From: an uncultured Bacilli bacterium | GTDB lineage: Bacteria; Bacillota_I; Bacilli_A; RF39; UBA660 | NCBI GenBank assembly: GCA_934120265.1 | Contig: CAKOTU010000028.1 | Location: forward strand, 1-5,363 | Direction of reading: 5' to 3' | Length of the DNA stretch: 5,363 nt | In this document: positions 5,060-5,363 of the stretch, in pieces | How positions within the stretch are numbered: the stretch's first letter is position 1 | How the letters are laid out: the number at the start of each line of letters is the position of its first letter | Made by a program: the position numbers and the translations under genes | The notes under the pieces: model-generated | What the model was told of the DNA's origin: nothing | Databases searched by the model: none | The model's input: the letters and a program-made list of their open reading frames with translations, nothing else

Positions 5060-5219
5060 TGTAACGTCTCCTTTCTTTTCTGCATAAAGCATCAAAGCCA
5101 ATTCCAAATATATAGGGTGTTTTATTTTAATGTTTTCACTATACAGCTTAAGTTACTTAAACCCCTATAGGTAATAAACACATTATATATTTAAATTAGT
5201 GCTGCAACGCATTTGCACT
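5060..5219 (-). promoter_or_regulatory. Structured rpsD leader, probable S4 autoregulatory RNA
   Basis: A transcript from the rpsD promoter has about 160 untranslated bases. In minus-strand order it can form: hairpin AGTGC/GCACT (5219-5215 with 5202-5198); strand A TGTTTATT (5180-5173); strand B TATAGGG (5169-5163); a GTTTAAG/CTTAAGC hairpin with a 3-nt loop (5162-5156 with 5152-5146); A' AATAAAACA (5126-5118, one bulge); and B' CCCTATA (5117-5111). B-B' is a perfect 7-bp helix enclosing the hairpin. A-A' crosses it, so both together would be a pseudoknot. Bacillota rpsD leaders are known to mediate S4 autoregulation; that this one does so is inferred from its length and structure. Confidence 0.6.
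5068..5075 (-). promoter_or_regulatory. Shine-Dalgarno site fixing the rpsD start
   Basis: GAAAGGAG on the minus strand, eight bases before ATG 5059. It selects this start over the upstream ATG at 5107, which lacks such a site. Confidence 0.85.
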
Positions 5220-5223
5220 TAAC

Positions 5224-5252
5224 ATTATATTATGTTTTCCCTTGATAGTCAA
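5224..5252 (-). promoter_or_regulatory. rpsD promoter
   Basis: TTGACT (5252-5247) and TATAAT (5229-5224) on the minus strand with exactly 17 bases between: 5 of 6 and 6 of 6 matches to consensus. The start would be near 5217. The DNA upstream (5253-5290) is very AT-rich and could serve as an UP element, as expected for a strongly expressed ribosomal gene. Confidence 0.88.
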
Positions 5253-5331
5253 TACCAAAATGCTTATTAAATATATAAATTTCATGAATATGTAAAAAAT
5301 AATACTAAAAAGTCGAATTTTGTGGTATCAT

Positions 5332-5337
5332 TATAAT
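5332..5337 (+). promoter_or_regulatory. -10 element of the divergent gene
   Basis: TATAAT 14 bases before the ATG at 5352. No convincing -35 and no TGn extension. The implied leader is under 10 nt, with the GAGGTG site (5341-5346) at or near the RNA 5' end. Plausible, but weaker than the other promoters. Confidence 0.4.
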
Positions 5338-5351
5338 AGCGAGGTGAATAT

Positions 5352-5363
5352 ATGGGAAGTAAT
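5352..5363 (+). CDS. Start of an unidentified divergent gene (partial)
   Basis: ATG at 5352 preceded by GAGGTG (5341-5346) five bases upstream, giving M-G-S-N before the window ends. The spacing and the -10 at 5332-5337 support a real start. Four residues cannot identify a function. Confidence 0.6.

Noticed and set aside
5060..5107. Open frame extending S4 by 16 residues (start at 5107)
   Set aside because: The extra residues do not resemble S4, the site at 5068-5075 serves ATG 5059, and the region is leader RNA.
5281..5288. Palindrome TTCATGAA as an operator
   Set aside because: An 8-bp palindrome is expected by chance in DNA this AT-rich, and it matches no operator I recognise.
1..5363. 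CRISPR array, insertion sequence, tRNA or rRNA gene
   Set aside because: No regularly spaced repeats, transposase-like frame or tRNA cloverleaf is seen on either strand; the dispersed repeats are terminator arms and leader helices.

Overview
The window is AT-rich, low-GC Gram-positive DNA. The purine-rich Shine-Dalgarno sites, a T-box riboswitch, a Cys-free S4 protein and strong Lys/Ile/Asn codon bias point to Bacillota, probably a Bacilli/Erysipelotrichia-like or Mollicutes-related gut lineage that uses the standard code (tryptophan is read from TGG). The species cannot be named from the sequence.

Layout, left to right. Positions 1-123 are the 3' end of infB (translation initiation factor IF-2), closed by a weak terminator. 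Positions 124-345 hold no intact gene, but one frame looks like a decayed small ORF that ends in its own terminator-like hairpin. rbfA (372-716) follows, with its own extended -10 promoter. Positions 721-956 hold a promoter and a complete T-box leader whose specifier (TAT/TAC) and UGGU bulge both fit tRNA-Tyr. It controls a three-gene unit: deoC (970-1695), tyrS (1695-2927, overlapping deoC by one base) and a sugar-transfer-type ATP-grasp protein (2945-3925). A perfect 13-bp bidirectional terminator (3926-3964) separates this unit from the minus-strand genes: an unrecognised 141-residue protein (3946-4371) and rpsD, ribosomal protein S4 (4457-5059). rpsD has a long structured leader and a near-consensus promoter. 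At the right edge a divergent gene starts at 5352, and only four codons are visible.

Most genes serve translation: initiation (IF-2), 30S maturation (RbfA), Tyr-tRNA charging (TyrRS) and 30S assembly (S4). The unusual element is deoC. It sits first in a tyrosine-responsive operon and carries a C-terminal tail with 8 Cys and 3 His in 24 residues. This tail resembles a small metal-binding domain fused to an otherwise intact aldolase, and it is the best candidate here for something undescribed. Other points to check are the apparently crossing helices in the rpsD leader, the decayed ORF between infB and rbfA, the orphan 141-residue protein, and genes whose last codons lie inside their own terminators.
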